Source: Chrysopilus asiliformis
Taxonomy: Eukaryota > Arthropoda > Insecta > Diptera > Rhagionidae
Direction: 5' to 3'
DNA length: 64,000 nt
Assembly: GCA_964034945.1 (NCBI GenBank)
Contig: OZ035962.1
Location: 31,151,943 to 31,215,942 of the forward strand
In this document: positions 17,056 through 28,694 of the stretch, in pieces
How positions within the stretch are numbered: the stretch's first letter is position 1
How the letters are laid out: each line of letters starts with the position of its first letter
Translations under genes and position numbers: made by a program
Notes under the pieces: model-generated
The model's database searches: none
Told to the model about the DNA's origin: nothing
Seen by the model: only the letters and a program-made list of their open reading frames with translations

Positions 17056-17688
17056 CACTGACAAGATATTTTATTTAAATTCGCGTGATCGTCCTGTTTT
17101 GTATGTCAGCGGAAATTTTTGTAGTTCTAACCGTCTAACATGACAGATAAATATCGACTGTAGCCAACATTGAAACCGTTTGTAATGAACTTCAGAACAT
17201 TAGAATTGAATGAGTATAACAAAAATGCAAATTAATTATGACAAATATTTGCTTCAATTCTATTTACTCTTTTCTCCCTTCCAACAGCATTTAGAAAAAG
17301 TTTTGTTTGTGATAAAAATGGGGTCATTTGTCATGGATGGTGTGAAGTGTATAATTTTTTTTATTGCTATCAAGTATAATAATAAGCTTTACATTTATTC
17401 ACATCTGCAAATCATATAGCATTTGTTTATCTTTTATTAGAAGGTGTGAGCAGTTTTTGAACTGTTTTTTAAAAAAGAGGGAACTTCAAATTGTCATGAC
17501 CCTATTAGTTTATTCTAATAGATTTTCATCTACCTATCAAATAAGAACTCAAAAATATCAATTTATAAAAATCTCTAATTGAAATTCGGAAATTTTTATG
17601 ATTTAATATTTCACAACCTTTGCAAGGTTCCACTGAATTACTAAAAATGAAGTCATTATTTTTGTCTATCGACTGCTGATTTAGTCAA
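17056..17688. other. Upstream region of the clip protease gene
   Basis: This AT-rich DNA lies 5' of the protease start codon (minus strand). The protease promoter should be here, but I see no TATA/Inr pair that I would defend. Open frames at 17210-17582 (+) have no recognisable content. Confidence 0.4.
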
Positions 17689-17691
17689 TAT

Positions 17692-18307
17692 CAGCCTTAT
17701 TAATAAACGTTAGTTAACTTTTATCAATGGTTTACGCAGTGGATAACTCGAAATTCTTATTAATAAAAATTTTTAAGATTTAACTGACGTTAGTTAACTC
17801 TCTGTTAGCTAACATACCGATTTCCTCGAGTTAAGGAGTTGATAACTCTTGAAGGCGCATAACTCTTGCAAAAAAGACTGGAAGAAGCAATGATCCATTA
17901 AAAAAATGCAATTTATGTTGTTATATTATATTACTTTATCACTTGAACACCAATTTTCTGATCGCTTTCCTTCAATTTTTAAATTTTCCACTTTTAATTA
18001 CTTTGCAGTGAATCACAATTAAAATAAAAACATTAATTTCACTCCTATTTTAATATTGTCTCCAAGGAAACGGATTTAAAAAACCAAAATATGACTTAAA
18101 TGTAAAAGATTTTCGTATTTTTTGGTACAATTCGGCACAAGGGTTGCCGTATTCCAGCTAAATTTTTAAATAAAATACGAGTTAGCTATTATATGGAGGA
18201 AAATTTTTTATTAATAAGAATAGTTATCTAATGGATAAGTTTGCTATCTCGGAGTTAGTTAGCACATGAGTTATCTCCGTGTTAGGGATTTTTTATTAAT
18301 AAGGCTG
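17692..18307. mobile_element. MITE, 616 bp, with CAGCCTTATTAATAAA termini
   Basis: The left end CAGCCTTATTAATAAA (17692) is the exact inverse of the right end TTTATTAATAAGGCTG (ending 18307). TAT flanks both sides (17689-17691 and 18308-18310), a likely 3-bp duplication. The subterminal DNA carries repeated GTTAGTTAAC-like and GAGTTATC-like words in both orientations. No coding capacity is visible and the superfamily is not resolved. Confidence 0.75.
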
Positions 18308-18559
18308 TATGTGTTTTAAGTAACTCAAAAACGATCATTGGTTTAAAAAAACACTCGAAGTTTTTACGAGTTTTTTTGAAATGCAACAAGATACATATTT
18401 TCTCATACATCGCTTTTTGTTCCAAATCAAAATGTGTAAGCTAATCGCATAATTGTTTGAAGTTTTGGTAAAATTCTGTTAACCGGAAATTAACTTAATT
18501 TAAAATTGATTTTTAATTTTTTGAAATTTTTTCTAGTTTTTCGTATAACCTGAATTAGT

Positions 18560-18720
18560 TTTGTATTCAGATAAGTTTAAAGATTCAAAAATTCCCCATA
18601 CTTTTTCCGTCTGTCGGTCTGACCGTCTGTCGGTCTGACTGTCTGTCTATCTGTCCGGCTGTCTCCCTGTCCGTGATCACCATAACTTTCGACAGGATTG
18701 ACCTAGTCGATTTCTGGTCA
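18560..18720 (+). mobile_element. GTCY-type element fragment
   Basis: A run of CTGTCGGTCTGACCGTCTGT and similar GTCY units is followed by ATCACCATAACTTTCGACAG, the block that follows the microsatellite in the other copies of this family. Neither end is recognisable, so it is a truncated copy. Confidence 0.55.
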
Positions 18721-18818
18721 TTTGACAAAGAAAGAAGACTCTTTTGCGATAAAAAAAAATCTTGAAGAAATATTGAAGTTTCAAAAAATAAAAAAAAGGT
18801 AATTTCCCGCGCGAATTA

Positions 18819-19081
18819 TTGGTTAATATTAAAGAGATCAGAAAAGAAGGCATAGAAAAGAAGGACAATATTGCCCTCACAAGATCGAAAAATTCTATAC
18901 AGAGAGCTAAGCTTCATTTGCAGAGTGACTCAGGCTTGTGCTCGGTGTGTAATTTTGAAGTGAGAAAAGATATTTTCCACTTCATAGCTACTTGCACAAT
19001 ACTAAAACGTGTTCACATGACCTATTTAGGATTTTTGTTGTGCGAAACAGAAGTTCACAAATTCCTAAATGGTCAAGATTG
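18819..19081 (+). pseudogene. Non-LTR retrotransposon C-terminal remnant
   Basis: The open frame contains ARNA-like basic sequence, then CSVCN, FHFIATC and a C-terminal FLNG. The Cys-x2-Cys ... His-x4-Cys arrangement is typical of the zinc-binding tail after the reverse transcriptase domain in Jockey/R1-type non-LTR elements. Only about 85 codons survive and no reverse transcriptase motifs precede it, so it is a fragment. Confidence 0.5.
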
Positions 19082-19584
19082 AGAACGTTTTTTTCCAAAA
19101 ATACAGTTTTTTTTGAAAATGTCTCCAAACCTATGCGCTTTTGGGCGAAAAAAATGTATACAACAAAATTTAAATGATATAAAATTTTCTATGTATATTT
19201 TTTGCTTTATCGGTTTTTACGTATCTCTACCGGTTCTCAACCGATTTTAAAAAATGATTTTTTTACTACGAGAAAACTACGCGCTTTTTTAAAAAATGCA
19301 TTTAATGGAATTCAAATAAAAAAAATCCAGCATTTTTTCTTTCCTCGGTTTTGACGTATCTTTAACGCTTCTCAAAATATTTGAAAAAATATTATTTTTC
19401 ACATATTTTTTCCGAAACTAAATATTCCAGAGGAAAGTTTTGTGTTGAACACAAGTTATACTTGGTTTTATTAAAAATGCGGCCGAGTTTAGAAAAAAAG
19501 TAATTGAAGAAGATTTTCAAGTTTTTTTTACAATGTTTGGTCTACATTTTTATTTTTTGTTTGAATTTGTCGCTCCGATTTTTA

Positions 19585-19761
19585 TACCCGTATGGTAAAA
19601 CCAAAGGGTATATTAACTTTGCCTTACCGTTTGTAACTTGTAACGCCAAGATCCCGTCATCGCACAAAAAAATGAGTTACACCAGTGTGTTTAGAATGAT
19701 TAAAATATTTAATTTTTGCATGTCCGTCCATCTGTCCGTCTGTCTGTCTGTCTGTCTGTCC

Positions 19762-19839
<78 letters not shown>

Positions 19840-20225
19840 GGCGCGGATTGCGGGCGCACGGATTGAGCTAGAGACTTGAAAGTTTGCACAGATCCGTTTT
19901 TCGTAAAATGCGAGGCTAAGTTCGTTAATGGGCAAAAATGGTCCATTAGGGGGGGTACCCCCCATACGAACGAAATCGTTTTTTGTGAATATCTCAAAAA
20001 CGGTACATTTTATCAAAAAAGTCCAAGAACAAAAGTTATTTAGGATATGATTCTACATAAAACTCCCATACATCAAAATCCGATTGGAATAAATTTTAAA
20101 AAATCCTATTGGAAAGTTTGACTTCAAATTGGAATTTTGGTATAACTGTTCGAATTTTGATACGAATATCACCATACGGGTCTCCAATGATTGCCAGATT
20201 GGCAATTATAGCTTTTGTTATGTTT
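19585..20225 (+). mobile_element. GTCY-type element with expanded TGTC microsatellite
   Basis: This is closely similar to the copy at 15479-16012. It has the same ATACCCGTATGG start, GGCGCGGATTGCGG, GGGGGGTACCCCCC palindrome, CACCATACGGGT inverted repeat and TTGCCAGATTGGCAA hairpin. Its tetranucleotide tract at 19726-19839 is expanded to about 110 bases of mostly pure TGTC, against about 45 impure bases in the other copy. A GTAACTTGTAACGCC local duplication is private to this copy. Long open frames through the tract are artefacts of the 4-base period. Confidence 0.8.
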
Positions 20226-22909
20226 TTATTTTATTAATTATCTAACCGTGAAAAGCCAGAGTAAGAGAAACAGAGGTGATCTATCTCGATTGTACTTTTT
20301 CTATAACTTTTATATAGTACCTATATAAATATTATTAAAATTATTATTATTATTGTATGATAATTAGAAATATTGCAAAGAATAATGTTTACCTTATCGA
20401 ACATATTTGTAGTATTTTTGTCGTACTGATCGCCACAATAATTTACACAATGACCATAAATGAGTGATGGGCATTATTGTGATTATTCAATTAAAGTTTT
20501 TACAAATATAACAAAAACTCGACTCAAAAACATTGAACTTCATACTTGACACCAGCTGGTACAAATCATTATTATTGGCAACAGGTTTTATTAAATTTTT
20601 TCTGATATCTTCAAATGGGAATTTTTAATTCAATTTTTTTTTCTCTTTGGAGAAACTTTACTTTAATCTGGTTTTTAATAAAGCTTTATTTCGGATCCAT
20701 AAAACATTTTAGTTATATTTTTTTTTTAATTTAATCATACACAGAATGTCCTTCCCTCGAACTCCATTTTCTCAAAAATGCGATCTTCTTTTTTACACCT
20801 GCGATTTTTTTAACTCTTCCACGAATTTTATTCGGAATTTATTTCGCGAATTTTATTTAGCAAAAGTTCACAAAAATTAAATTTATTCTGGGAATTTTGT
20901 ATGAAACAATTCAAGTTGCATTTGAATCAAATTAACGAGATTCTGACAAAAATTCTGAATATCCAGAATAAAATTGGGAAATAAATTTGTCAAAATTTAT
21001 ATTAAATGAATCGGTTTTTGTACAAGTATTTCCGAAGAAATTCAAAAAGTAGACAAAGAGTTCACTTTTGAATTTATTAAATTTCGTTTCTTTCGTGGCA
21101 TGGCGGTGATTTTTTTTTTCGTTAAGTGCAATGTTACTTTTGAAAGTGTGAACGAGATTGAATTTAATTCAAAAAATTCCGTGTTGAATATTTTTGCTGA
21201 TATTTATTCCAAAAATTCGATTCTTAAAGTAAACGCGTAAAGTAAAAGACCCAAAAAAAATGGCAGTATTATGGCACTAATAACAACAAATACATGTGAT
21301 GGCCATATAACTGGGCAACAGTATTCGTTTCTAATTTCGACTCTCTTTTTTATAATTTTTGATAGGCTCCGTTTACACTTGCGATTGTTTCTTGAATTTT
21401 TTAATATAGATATCCATGTAATATAAAAGTTGGAAAAAAGAATCAATTTTACGCAAAAATATATAATTTTGCTGATCGCCGTTCGCAGTTTGGACAGAAA
21501 AAGTTGCGAAAGGTGCGGAGTGTAAGAGAAGAAGTAGTTTAAGGATTCGGTCGGGTATTTTCTACATCGTTTAATTTATCGTGTTTGGTTCAGTCTAATA
21601 TTCTTGAATTGTGTTCAGAGATTTTTTCTTTAAATAAATTATGCTTATTTTTATTCGTTCTAACCAAGGGCATCTATCCGTACCAAATTTCGATATTTTT
21701 TATTTGCCCCATGTTATTTTCCAATTCGCTCCAGGGGTCTGATATTTGACAAGGTTATAGTTGAATGATGATGAAATTATCCTATAGATTTAAGATTAAA
21801 TATTCTGGAATTGAATCAATATTAAGAAAGTGCGAAATTAGAGAAGATGTTAACATTTTCTCTTGTCTCACAACATTTTTTTTTTTAAATTGTAAAATAG
21901 CTTTACGTTTTTTTTTGTTTAACTTCACATGCTTAACCCAGAACGCGAATTCTATTCATCTAATTTATTATAATAAATTTTGCCACGTGTCACTGAATGT
22001 AGTTCATTCATAACAACAAAAACACCACACCATTTTCGAAGTGAATTTAATCTCCACACAATAATTTTCTAAACTTAAACTCAAATATTGAACAAATTAT
22101 TATTCACTTACTCTGAACATTACGAAATAAAAAGATCACATTTAAAATAGGCCACAGAACTTTTGTTAGAACTTTCATATTTCCCTTTAAAACACCTCAC
22201 AAAAGGAAATTCACCATTCAACTGATTTATGGCCGAATTCATAATAAACTGAAAAACTCACAATTCAAATTTAAACATGGATAATTACAGATAAATACGG
22301 AAGTTACAAAAAACGTCTAAAAATTTAACACTGCCAATGTTTGAGAGGTTAATAATTGCAATGCTGTTAGTTTAACTGAAATAAAATAAAGTGGGTGAAT
22401 TCCATATCAAATAAAATTTTTCTCTCAGTTAACTGAGCATTAATGTGATGAATTTCAAACTCTTTTTTGTCACAGAAATTGGTCTAATAATTGTTAATAG
22501 TTCTGAAAATTGTTTAAATTTTTGGTTTGTGGGATTCACTGAGGTTAAAATTTTACACTGTTTTTGCATTAAACTTATTTTCTTTAAATATCTATTGTAA
22601 AGCAATGTTTTTCTAAGTAAAAACGGCAATTATTTAAAAACTTCCGTTGTTGATATAAATTAATTTCATTTAAAACTGGAAAAATATCTTGCTACTCGTA
22701 TTTGTGGCTCTGTCACCATTTCACTTTTTTTCGCAAACCTAATAAAAACAAGACTTATTAAAATGATAAACAATTCTTATTTCTGACCAATTAAATTATA
22801 ACTTTTTCTATCAATAAATTAATATTAAACAAACAAATTTAAACCAAGTATTTTTCCATTCCATCACTGTCATCAAATAAAATGTTCTTAATTTAACTTA
22901 TGCCAATTT
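20226..22909. other. Intergenic region upstream of the Akh 3' end, no gene identified
   Basis: It is AT-rich with homopolymer runs. A minus-strand frame at 21204-21446 ends in a hydrophobic segment (HVFVVISAIILPFFLGLLLYA) that could be a membrane anchor, but it lacks a homologue I recognise and a defensible start. I see nothing else. Confidence 0.45.
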
Positions 22910-22915
22910 TTTATT
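22910..22915 (-). terminator. Putative polyadenylation signal of Akh
   Basis: AATAAA on the minus strand, 90 bases past the Akh stop codon. It is one of few candidates at a reasonable distance. This hexamer is common in AT-rich DNA, so position is the only support. Confidence 0.4.
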
Positions 22916-23004
22916 TTTCATCTACATATAATACATCGCAAAATATAATGTCCAACAAGTTAAAGAAGAATTAAGCACAAAATGTTTGAATTTCCATCAT
23001 AGTA

Positions 23005-23426
23005 TTACTTTTTATCGCAGTTCAGAAATTTTTGAGCCTCGGCCTGAAAAAATATCACAATTAAAACTCAATGAAATTTTGCTATTTGGTAAGAAAAAAA
23101 TTTTTTTAATATAAAAATAATATAAACTCAAAAAAAAATGCGTTTTTTTTTAAATGTTAAAAGTCTAATTATACTCACTTGAACCATTCGAAATATTTTC
23201 AACAAGGACTCAGTCGAACCATGGCATCCATTAGAATTCATCAAAAGACTTCCAGTAAATTGGTTATCGCTTCGCTTCCCCCATCCAGGAGTGAAAGTAA
23301 GCTATAAAAAATAGTTTCATCATTTCAATGCAGCAATTTTCAGATATTATTTCTTACCTGACTATTACAAGAGATGAAAAACACTGCCAAAAATATTGTC
23401 ACCAGAAAAACTTTACAAATCTTCAT
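23005..23426 (-). CDS. Akh: Adipokinetic hormone precursor
   Basis: Three exons give a 76-aa preprohormone: 23358-23426, 23179-23301 and 23005-23043. The signal peptide (MKICKVFLVTIFLAVFF, then ISCNS) ends just before Q-LTFTPGW-GKR. This predicts the octapeptide pGlu-Leu-Thr-Phe-Thr-Pro-Gly-Trp-amide: the Gln cyclises, Gly is the amide donor, and KR is the processing site. The remaining peptide (SDNQFTGSLL ... FLNCDKK) has two Cys, as in other AKH-associated peptides, and its C-terminal half (LLKIFRMVQAEAQKFL) matches the Drosophila precursor pattern. AKH is released by the corpora cardiaca and mobilises lipid and carbohydrate from the fat body through AkhR. Intron 1 falls between the codons for hormone residues Q1 and L2. 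From memory the octapeptide equals that of the horsefly Tabanus and differs from Drosophila QLTFSPDW. Confidence 0.95.
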
Positions 23427-23467
23427 CTTCTTTCAGCTGGTTGTTTTCTTCTCGATTATGAATGGAA

Positions 23468-23503
23468 ACTGATGAAGGACTTGCATAAAATTGCCTTTTT
23501 ATA
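23468..23503 (-). promoter_or_regulatory. Core promoter of Akh (TATA plus initiator)
   Basis: On the minus strand TATAAAA lies at 23503-23497 and TCAGT at 23472-23468. The A of the initiator (23470) is 33 bases from the first T of TATA, which is standard insect spacing. The predicted 5' UTR is about 44 bases. No other start signal competes nearby. Confidence 0.75.
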
Positions 23504-25323
23504 TCCTCAGCAAAGAATTTAGTACGGCTTCAATTGATTACTTTAAGAGGCGTGGATGCTTCCAATTAAATCAAAACATAACGTTCTTATTGTTTTACTT
23601 CATTCATCTTAAATTTTAACAGATATGTTTAACGATCGATAATTTCTTTTCGTTTAGATTCAGAGAGTTTTGAGGTCGACTAATTAAATTCCCAAAAAAT
23701 AATCGTGGGAAGTTAAAGTTTAAATATGTTGTGCTGGATAATACAGTAATCGCGCGTCAGGAGTATCCAATTTTTATACTCTATATGGGAATCAGATCTT
23801 ATTTATAAAATGCTAATGCGCCCCTCCTTTACGTGACACTTTTTTTAAAATTGAAAATAACACTACAAACTATGAACGGTAGCGTCAAAACGGTAGCGTC
23901 AAGCGTTTCAGTACTGAGAAGCATATTTAAAGCTATGCGTTAACCAAGTGCTTCTGACCCCCTCGCCTGTTGTCTTCTTAATCGTTAAAGCAATTTCAAC
24001 GGGTTTTTGCCCTTGGGTTGGTCTTTCTCTAAGCAATTTTTTTGCCCACTAAAATCTACCGTTTTTTTGCATGTTATCTCCTGAACCTTTAGAAGAATTA
24101 TGATGCGGTTTTCCCATTGGATAGATCGCCCCCAAGCAAAATATTCGACAATGAAGAACGAACCCGCCTCTTTCCTGTAAAAAGAAATCCCATCAGAAGT
24201 CACAAATCGAAGATTGTTTTTTAGAGTTTTTTTTTCAAACTATAATCTAGGATCAGCTTTCAAGTGAAACTTTCAAAAATTGAGTTAAAAAGAAGATTGC
24301 GGTTACCTGTCGTAGGGCACGCCTTAATTATAATAGTAGCATATTCGATTTAGCATACCGTTGTAACGCATTGAACTTATCGTGGTATACCAAAATAAAA
24401 TACAAGTTTTTTTGCACGATAGATACATTCCCGAATAGTACGTGTAAAAAAAATTCTTGTAAAAAAATATATTGTATCTATGGAAAAATAAAAGGTTGGT
24501 TCTAGACCTAAAAAATCACCAAAAATAAGACTTTAAAATTCATGTTAAAATCTAATTATTTTTACGTGCTTGTACAATTTATTTCATATAATAAAAATGT
24601 ATCGTATAAAGTAATGAAAAGAGAAAAGATGTCACTAAATCAAGAACACAATGTCACATAATTCTCGAGGAGCTTATTCGGCTTTCAACGAAATTAATAA
24701 ATTTATATGTGCACCAATTTTATTTTAGTTTTTATTAAATTTTTTAACATCAAAAAAATACTTTTCCTTTTTAACACCAAACTCAAACTTTATAATTCGG
24801 GGAATTTTCCCACAAATAGAAATTGCGAATGTAACGTGCACAATCAGGTAAAAGCCCGACGAATTGTGAAGTTCTGTGAAGTGATTGTGAAAAAATCTTA
24901 CAATTTGAGTCGATCGTGTTAAATCAAAAGAACCCATGGAAAAAGATGATTTTTTTTCAAATCGTGTTAAATCAAAATCGTGTATAAAAAGTTCGTGTAA
25001 AAACAGAATTAGGTGTACAGCAGCTGTCTTGGATGACAAAAGACTTTGATTTCGGCTTGCCCATCCTTGCGCGAACATCATAACTCTCGAAGGAATTAAG
25101 CCAGAGACTAAAAATTTTACAGAGATAAGGACCATTCCTTCACCCCTCCCATTTACAGTTTATTTAGTTCTTTGCAATTTTTTCTTTACAAGTGTTATAT
25201 CGGAAAAATTAATAAGACAAAAAAAATGTTATTTAACATATCTTTTTCACACATCAAAATTCAATTTCACCATTCTATCACATATTTTTTTCTAGTTTCA
25301 GCCCCTTAATGCCGAAGCACAGC
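23504..25323. other. Region upstream of Akh, no gene identified
   Basis: It should contain Akh regulatory DNA. Between 24910 and 24985 the phrase ATCGTGTTAAATCAAAA occurs twice. Bases 25050-25145 resemble the middle of the GTCY element family (ACATCATAACTCTCGAAGGA, then GGACCATTCC). Open frames at 23985-24203 and 24707-25135 have no recognisable content. Confidence 0.45.
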
Positions 25324-26152
25324 TCAGGATGGTCGGAACAACGAAAAGAGATATCGGTTTATGTTCTCCTTGAACTGCTGCGGGTTATAGTGCGGAGGGA
25401 GCACATCGGATGGTAAATTGTTCCAAAGTTTTGTTGTTCGCGGAATGAAGGAACCCCTAAACTTTACTGTACAAAAACGGGGAGGCTCAAGGAAAAAGTC
25501 GTGCGCGCGTGCAGCTACGCGAGACGGTGTAGGGAAAATATACCGTGGAGGAAAAAGTTGGAAAATTTGGGTGGAACATTTCCCATGGAAATATCTATAA
25601 AATATGCTAAGTATCCCAACAGAGCGACGATGCTCGAGAGACGATTGTAGATGCTGAGCACGTCGATTGGCGTGAAATATTTTTTGCAGCATCCCAGAAA
25701 GCCTATAGGCACTGCAATGCTTCCTTTGCAATTTTCAAAATATGATGTCTCCATTGAAGCTTCTCGTTTATTTCGATGCCAAGTATTCTGATGTTTTTAG
25801 AGTCATTAATGGACTCATTCATAAATTCGACCGTTTCGGGGGATTTTTCGCATTTAATGGACAACAGAATTGATTAGTTTTTAGATGCGTTGAATTTCGC
25901 ACGATTGATTCTGCTTCAAGCCAGAATTGTCTTTAAATCAGAATTCAAAGATCTAATTTGCTCACTGCGTTTCGATCGAACTGCAATGGCGTTCTATTCT
26001 CCAGGCGAGTTGAAATGGTAAGAGCCGTCAAGGGAACTGTCATCAGCGAAACGGAAAAGTGGATTGGGAGTTAGAGACAGTAGATCATTGATATATATTA
26101 AGAAGAGCGTAGGAGCTAGAACTGAACCCTGAGAGACACCAGAGTTAATTTA
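25324..26152 (-). pseudogene. Non-LTR retrotransposon reverse-transcriptase remnant
   Basis: Read from about 26152 down on the minus strand, the frame gives SGVSQGSVLAPTLFLIYIND and then RFADDSS. These are the RT motifs before and at the catalytic YADD-type box (here FADD). After stops and frame changes, the 25324-25731 frame continues with SFIPRTTKLWNNLPSDVLPP, the conserved C-terminal end of Jockey/I-type RT proteins. In-frame stops after SPGE and elsewhere show it is inactive. The endonuclease domain is missing. Confidence 0.85.
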
Positions 26153-27060
26153 GATGTTCCTCATAGATACAATACTTTTCAGCGACTTTGTCGAAAGGGA
26201 CGCATCTTGTAAACAAATCAATTCGAGTAAATATTTAAAAATGTTAATCATGTTCGATACTGCATCACATTACTATATTTCATGGTCTTTTTTGTCAAAC
26301 GATTATGAATTCCCGGATACAAAATTATTAATAAAATTGTCATTTGTTTTCTGAAAAAGGGTTTATATTCTTTATAAATATTAGGTGTTCCCTTTGATTT
26401 GTTTATCATTCGCTCAGGATCTTGGGCAACGGCTGTCTATAATGCCGAAACAATAGAGGTTTTGCATCTCCACATCCTGATCAGCGCCATCTTTCTATTT
26501 CATCGTCCTGTCGTTAATAAAATAATCTACCGCAGAAGACCTTTCAGGCCGCGTCACTTTAAAAATTTAACTACTTTAGTTGTAATAGTTTGGCAAAGAG
26601 CAACCTGAACTAACAAAAAACCACCTCGGTAGCTCTAATGTGGAAAAATAAGCTGTACATGTAATCGAATAAAACAACCAATATCAATATTTGAAAAGGC
26701 AACATTTCATTTCGTAATTATCACAATTTTTAACGATTAGCTTTTTACATAAATGAGAGATACATACTTTATTCAATAACCTACAAAACTGATCTAATCT
26801 TTCGATTACATATAACTTTCTGAAAATCCAGTGCATGGATAGCATTTCACCATTTAACATTTTGCTTCTCTTGATATCTTTAATACAAAAAGTTTAGTTA
26901 TCGCCACTAAACATATTTTTACTCTTAATTCTTTAAATCGAGTTCAACTCCTTAAAAAAATAAAAAGAGAATCCCTATGTATACTTTACTCAGCTAACAG
27001 TATAGAAATTATTAAAAAAAAATACAGTTCTTCGATCGGTATTCGATGAAAATTTATAAA
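26153..27060. other. Region downstream of Myt1, no gene identified
   Basis: It holds the Myt1 3' UTR on the minus strand; AATAAA complements are at 26768-26773. Open frames at 26154-26354 and 26399-26608 (+) show no domain and are probably retrotransposon-flanking noise. Confidence 0.45.
26768..26773 (-). terminator. Putative polyadenylation signal of Myt1
   Basis: AATAAA on the minus strand about 290 bases after the Myt1 stop codon. Supported by position only. Confidence 0.3.
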
Positions 27061-28694
27061 TTAGTCGGAATCATCTGATTTGAAATGCAACTTCTTGCAG
27101 ATAATTGGCGAAGATTGCTGATTAATAATCGGAGACAAACGTTTTACTTTGTAACTTAATTCCGGACTACTGAATGTCGACTTATTTAAGTCCTTTCGAT
27201 GTTTACGAAAGCTAATCGCATGATGATTGAGTGGCGTTGAATTAGAAAAGCCGTTGGAGAAGTAATTCAAGCTCATGTTGGGCGAATCATCGAATTTCAA
27301 GCTTCTAGGTGATATAGAAGATCGACTGATGGAAATTTCCTGGGATGGCAGTGTCGAGCCACTACCCAGCCGAAGGCTAATCAGTATTGATGACACGAAT
27401 CTGTATAAAATATTCCACAAATTGCACATTTTTGCCCACATGAACTTCTTAAAACTGCGCGCTGATGTTTTCTGCAAATTGAAATAAATCGAATGATTTG
27501 GTTTGAAGCGATTATGCAAATATCTTACAATTCTCTTGATGAAAATCCAGCGCTTGCGCTCTTTGTAGAGGGACATGAGGACTTTTGTGGCCAACAATTC
27601 ATCGACAGTCGGCCGATTGGCGGGATTCGGTGACATCATGCGCCTAATTATCAGTTGAAGCTCAGGCGACAGATCTTTGATCAAATGTTGTGGCAATACG
27701 CCGTTTCTTAACTGCTGCCACAGTGGGCCATTAGGTGGTAGTTCAATATTACACGTCAGTTCAAGAATAGCGATCCCCAGACTAAATATATCGGCCGCTT
27801 TTGAGAAGTTTCCCTCCAACAATTCTGGCGCCATGTACCTAGGATCACCCTCCATTGCTTCTAGAATATTGCCCTACGATTAAACATGTTCAGTTAAAAA
27901 TTCAACATGTATGGCCCCCAAAATACCTTTTGAACGTCAGTTACAAGACCAAAGTCAGCCAACTTGCAGGTGTCATCGTCAGTGATCAAAATGTTATCCA
28001 ATTTTATATCCAAATGGATCAGATTCTGGTCATGAAGACTCTTTAGTGCCAGAAGCAAATCTAGTAGAACCGACCAAATAAATTTCTCAGGGAACTTTTT
28101 GTGTTCCGCCACAAAGCGATCCAAACTGACTTTGCACAGCTCTAACTGGATATACAATCTATCGTCTTGTTCCCAGGCACGATAAAGTCGAATACAGTGA
28201 TCGTGTTTCGAAAATTGCTCGTAGCGCCGGACTTCCTCCAACCTCTCCTGCCGATACACTTCACTGCGAAATAACTGCTTCGACTTCTTGATAGCATAAA
28301 GCAACCCGTTTTCTTTGTTCTTCACCTTGAAAACCTCACCGAATGAACCCTCGCCAATCTTTGATATGACTTCAAAGCACTGATCAAAGTAGCTTTCCGG
28401 ATTGTCCTTATTATACATCGAGGATAAAAGGGATTCTTCGCCATCATCAGAGTCGCGAAAGGAAATCCCGTGTGCAGTGGAAGAGGGATTGAGACTTCTG
28501 TTGAAACTGAGATCGTAGTGCTTCGGTTGCAATTTCGGCGGCTTCTTGTGCGAGATTCCTTCCTGCTTCTGTAATTGGTGACTCATTAGCATTCCACACA
28601 TAAATCGAGTCTGCAGAAAATTAAAGATTACCTGTTTCAAAATTGGCTGAATTTGTATCAATTCTGGGACGGGTAAATGGTTCTGCACACTCAT
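27061..28694 (-). CDS. Myt1: Myt1 kinase, membrane-associated Cdk1-inhibitory kinase
   Basis: Three exons give 505 aa: 28632-28694, 27927-28568 and 27061-27873. The N-terminus (NHLPVPEL) resembles Drosophila Myt1. The kinase domain follows: Gly-loop GEGSFGEV (93-100), Lys115 in AIKK, EEVRRYEQF helix, catalytic HLDIKLDN, metal-binding DFGL, then EGDPRYMAPELLEG (about 243-256), a Wee1/Myt1-specific activation segment. After the domain a hydrophobic stretch (ILYRFVSSILISLRL) is the likely membrane-association segment, followed by a Ser/Pro-rich tail with NSTPLN, a possible Cdk docking or phosphorylation site. Myt1 phosphorylates Cdk1 on Thr14 and Tyr15 at ER/Golgi membranes and restrains mitotic and meiotic entry. 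The first intron (28569-28631) is 63 bases, a multiple of three without stops, so a read-through isoform of 526 aa is possible. Ras64B is transcribed divergently, 1.6 kb away. Confidence 0.95.

Noticed and set aside
19504..20016. Long frames of CLSV or DRQT repeats
   Set aside because: They are produced by the TGTC microsatellite of the dispersed element, not by coding constraint.
21204..21446. Minus-strand frame ending in a hydrophobic segment
   Set aside because: It could be a small membrane protein, but I recognise no family, the start is undefined and no splice structure supports it.
28611..28631. A 21-base intron in Myt1 (GTAATC...CTGCAG)
   Set aside because: Too short to splice. The 63-base alternative has a branch-site-like CTAAT and restores a Drosophila-like N-terminus.
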